Assembly (NCBI RefSeq): GCF_002899675.1
Contig: NZ_PKUU01000029.1
Coordinates: 20,620 to 84,619, forward strand
Direction of reading: 5' to 3'
Origin: Clostridium sp. chh4-2
Lineage (GTDB): Bacteria; Bacillota; Clostridia; Lachnospirales; Lachnospiraceae
DNA length: 64,000 nucleotides
The notes under the pieces are model-generated. The model ran no database searches. It was not told the DNA's origin and saw only the letters and a program-made list of their open reading frames with translations. Made by a program: the position numbers and the translations under genes. This document shows, one piece after another, positions 61,717 to 64,000 of this stretch; the first letter of the stretch is position 1; every line of letters begins with the position of its first letter.

Positions 61717-63648
61717 ATGGGAAAAATAGCCCTGATGGTTTCCAGGGAAGAAATGCTGTACCAGGCGCATAATATCCTTCAGGAGAAAAAATATGAGATC
61801 AGCGAGATTCGGGTTGTCCAGACCAGGGACACCATCGTGGAGGCCAGACAGTCCATTGCCAATGGAGCTTCCATTATCATTGCCAGAGGTCTTCAGGCAT
61901 CGCTGATCAAACAATATACAGATATTCCTGTAGTTGAAATCGCCCTTACGGCTCAGGAAATGGCTTTGCTGGTGGTAAAAGCTAAGCAGATCGTGAAAAA
62001 ACCAAAGCCAGTGATCGCGGTCGTCGGATTTAAGAACATGTTCTGCGACATGTCTTATTTTGATACCCTATATGATATCGAGCTGAGAACTTATTATTCG
62101 GCCAATAGCTCCGGCCTGCGGGACGCGGCATTGAGGGCGGTTGAGGAAAAGGCAGATCTGATAATCGGCGGGGACACGGTTGTGGAGGTGGCTACAGAAG
62201 CCCACATTCCATCCCTGTTTTTGTCCACCACAGAGGATTCTTTAAAAACGGCATTTGCCATGGCTGAAAGCATGAATTATGCCATGGGTGTGGAGAAAAA
62301 GAACGCTGCCCAGATGGAAACACTGCTGGATTACTCCTACAGCGGAGTGATAAAACTGGACGCGGAGGGACTGATAACAGCGGTCAACCCCTTGATGGAG
62401 GACATTCTGGGCTGCAAGGAAGAGGAATTGACCGGAAAACGGATTACGGACGTTTTCGGAGATTTAGGAGAGGATGCGGTCTATCAGGTCCTCAGCGAGG
62501 GAGAAGAGTATTCCTCGTTCATGGATGCCAACCGGACTTCCTTATTTGGCGTATTGGCTCCTATTTTGATTGAAAACCGGGTGGACGGAGCCATTCTCAC
62601 CTGCCACAAGATGAAACGGCGTCAGTCCGTGGAAGTGGAATCCCAGAAAAAGCGCCGCTCAAAAGGTTTGGTGGCGCTGGGAAAATTCCAGGATATCCTC
62701 CAGAAGTCAAAGGCTATGCAGGAATGCGTCCACACCGCTAAGCTCTACTCCCTGTCAGAAAAGCCGGTGATGATTATCGGGGAACCAGGTAGTGAGACCC
62801 GCTTAATTGCTCAAAGTATTCACAATTCCAGCTTGAGAAATGACGGGCCGTTTATGGATATTTCCTGCTGCGGCCTGACGGCTGAAAGCCAGATGGAATT
62901 AATTTTTGCGGATAAAGGAGCTGCCGTTCAGGTAAAAGGCGGTTCCCTGTTTATAGAAGATGTGGATCAGCTGACTATGGATAACCAGTACCGCCTGTAC
63001 CAGCTGATCCGCTACAAGCGCAGAAGTGGCAAAGATGCATCCCAACCCGTTCACTCGGACGTGCGTGTGATGGTATCCACAGGAACTTCCCTGGAATGCA
63101 TGATGAGCCGCGGAGAATTCCGAAAAGATTTATACTACCTCCTGAATGGTCTCGTGGTATCCGTCCCCCCAATCCGCAGCAGAGAAGAAGATTTAAGACA
63201 AAAGATCACAGACTGCATCAAAGAGGGCTGTGAACGGTATTCCAGATATCACGTGCTCACCAACGGAGCATGGAAGATTTTGATGGACTATGAATGGAAA
63301 GGCAATCTGCTCCAGATAGAATCCTTCTGCGAACGCCTGATCCTCACCTCTTCCAGAAGATCCATCGACGAAATCGCCGTCAACAGGCTCCTGCGCGAAC
63401 TCTATCCCGAGCACGAAGACTTTTGTCAGGAAGATTCCTCCCCACCAGAAAAAAGGTTCCGGGAAGAACTACAGTTCCCGTCAGAATCCCAGAACTATAC
63501 CACAATTTCCGAATCCAGAGAAGCCCAAAAGATCATAAACGCCCTAAAAAAAGCCGGCGGAGACCGCCTGAAAGCAGCAGCCGAACTTGGAATCAGTAAA
63601 ACAACCCTTTGGAGATGGATGAAGAAATTTGAAATTACAGAGGTTTAA
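61717..63648 (+). CDS. PrpR-N/PAS regulator with degenerate sigma54-type AAA+ domain (second copy)
   Basis: 643 residues, paralogous over its length to the regulator before apt. PrpR-N sensor (about 1-175), PAS (about 205-300), AAA+ region (about 335-560) and Fis-type HTH (LKAAAELGISKTTLWRWMKKF). Walker A reads IGEPGSETRL, lacking the GK[S/T]; the GAFTGA segment is absent; Walker B is partly kept (LFIEDVDQL); the sensor/arginine-finger part FRKDLYYLLNGLVVSVPPIRSR remains. It is probably a sigma-A-dependent regulator of the adjacent amidohydrolase. It has its own promoter and terminator. Confidence 0.84.
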   Translation: MGKIALMVSREEMLYQAHNILQEKKYEISEIRVVQTRDTIVEARQSIANGASIIIARGLQASLIKQYTDIPVVEIALTAQEMALLVVKAKQIVKKPKPVIAVVGFKNMFCDMSYFDTLYDIELRTYYSANSSGLRDAALRAVEEKADLIIGGDTVVEVATEAHIPSLFLSTTEDSLKTAFAMAESMNYAMGVEKKNAAQMETLLDYSYSGVIKLDAEGLITAVNPLMEDILGCKEEELTGKRITDVFGDLGEDAVYQVLSEGEEYSSFMDANRTSLFGVLAPILIENRVDGAILTCHKMKRRQSVEVESQKKRRSKGLVALGKFQDILQKSKAMQECVHTAKLYSLSEKPVMIIGEPGSETRLIAQSIHNSSLRNDGPFMDISCCGLTAESQMELIFADKGAAVQVKGGSLFIEDVDQLTMDNQYRLYQLIRYKRRSGKDASQPVHSDVRVMVSTGTSLECMMSRGEFRKDLYYLLNGLVVSVPPIRSREEDLRQKITDCIKEGCERYSRYHVLTNGAWKILMDYEWKGNLLQIESFCERLILTSSRRSIDEIAVNRLLRELYPEHEDFCQEDSSPPEKRFREELQFPSESQNYTTISESREAQKIINALKKAGGDRLKAAAELGISKTTLWRWMKKFEITEV

Positions 63649-63684
63649 AGTAATTAGTAAAGCTATTCCATAAGCGAAAAATAG

Positions 63685-63729
63685 GGAGAAGAAACAGCAA
63701 AACGCGCTGCCTCTTCTCCTCATTTTTTA
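63685..63729 (+). terminator. Terminator of second PrpR-type regulator
   Basis: GGAGAAGA-AA-CAGC pairs with GCTG-CC-TCTTCTCC, followed by CATTTTTTAT. Confidence 0.85.
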
Positions 63730-63819
63730 TTAATCTCATTTCCCACATAAAGCTCAACCATTCTATTCTACCTCAACTATCCCGCAGAAAATCTTTTATA
63801 CCTAATTGCAGCCAGTACA

Positions 63820-64000
63820 CAGCCAGGAAGGGATGGGATCGGGGTAAGACGGGCCGGGCGGGAATGGGAAGGATGCAGATTGCATTTGCAGGAGTTTAGT
63901 TTCACTAAGGCGGTGAAGTTTTGCGTTGCACGTCCAAATAAATCTGTTTGAGCGGCTTCATCGCGAGTTTTTATTTGGACGTGCAACGCAAAACTTCACC
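63820..64000. repeat. Long hairpin element D, right arm cut by window edge
   Basis: A perfect 31-bp stem (63912-63942 with 63970-64000) ends exactly at the window edge and has the loop GTTTGAGCG-N8-GCGAGTTT, nearly that of element A. The G-rich sequence to its left (63820-63911, including GGGCCGGG and GGATGCAG) resembles the outer left arm of element C, so the hairpin very probably continues beyond the window. The rest of the gap from 63730 holds nothing I can identify. Confidence 0.75.

Overview
The window reads as chromosome of an anaerobic, spore-forming gut-type Bacillota, most like a Lachnospiraceae (Clostridium cluster XIVa) member. This rests on a SpoIIM homologue between a Nudix hydrolase and xerD, strong AGGAGG-type ribosome sites, the recA-recX-rny order, EFR1/nitroreductase ferredoxin proteins, a CW-repeat surface protein and large plant-glycan loci. 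It is inferred from gene content only. No rRNA, tRNA, CRISPR array, complete IS element or prophage was seen.

Layout. (1) 1-20.8 kb is mostly housekeeping: muropeptide-type hydrolases (NlpC/P60, M19 dipeptidase, a beta-lactamase-fold protein), a lone barstar-like gene, a HAMP sensor without output domain, recJ, glyA, SOS-controlled recA with recX, rny, a TetR-controlled ferredoxin/nitroreductase pair, small stress and surface genes, proC, Nudix, spoIIM, xerD and a DinB-like gene. (2) 21.3-29.9 kb is a carbohydrate locus: two related enolase-superfamily proteins flank an ABC sugar transporter, followed by a 1002-residue GH106-like glycosidase. (3) 30.1-42.1 kb looks like a single 11-gene operon with a DeoR-type repressor first. 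It holds a BMP/NupOPQ-type nucleoside transporter, an MTA/SAH-type deaminase, a 6-oxopurine-type nucleoside phosphorylase, an MtnA-family sugar-1-phosphate isomerase, a class II aldolase, a zinc dehydrogenase and a sulfatase-fold hydrolase. Together these make a plausible route from (5'-deoxy/5'-methylthio)nucleosides to DHAP, an aldehyde and a free base. (4) 42.3-47.9 kb holds a zinc-ribbon protein, a phosphotransferase remnant, a PrpR-N/PAS regulator with a decayed AAA+ domain, apt and a serine hydrolase. (5) 47.9-59.8 kb is a pectin/rhamnogalacturonan locus (GH105, GH28, GH105, DUF4838 protein, ROK repressor, second ABC sugar importer). (6) 59.8-63.7 kb has a YtcJ-like amidohydrolase and a second degenerate PrpR-type regulator.

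The most unusual non-coding feature is a family of very long intergenic hairpins: one between recJ and glyA (282 nt), two in opposite orientation between convergent pectin genes (292 and 343 nt), and one running off the right edge. Three have near-perfect outer arms with a conserved inner core. The two internal pectin-locus copies carry the same forked double-hairpin head with compensating changes, and non-complementary internal-loop strands that are conserved between copies. A shared TTTGAGCG...GCGA loop word links all four. Other regulatory signals include a LexA box at recA, three helically phased 10-mers at the nucleoside operon promoter, a terminator-like hairpin just after the glyA promoter, and long dyads at the TetR and ROK promoters. 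All functional statements come from motifs and context and were not checked against any database.
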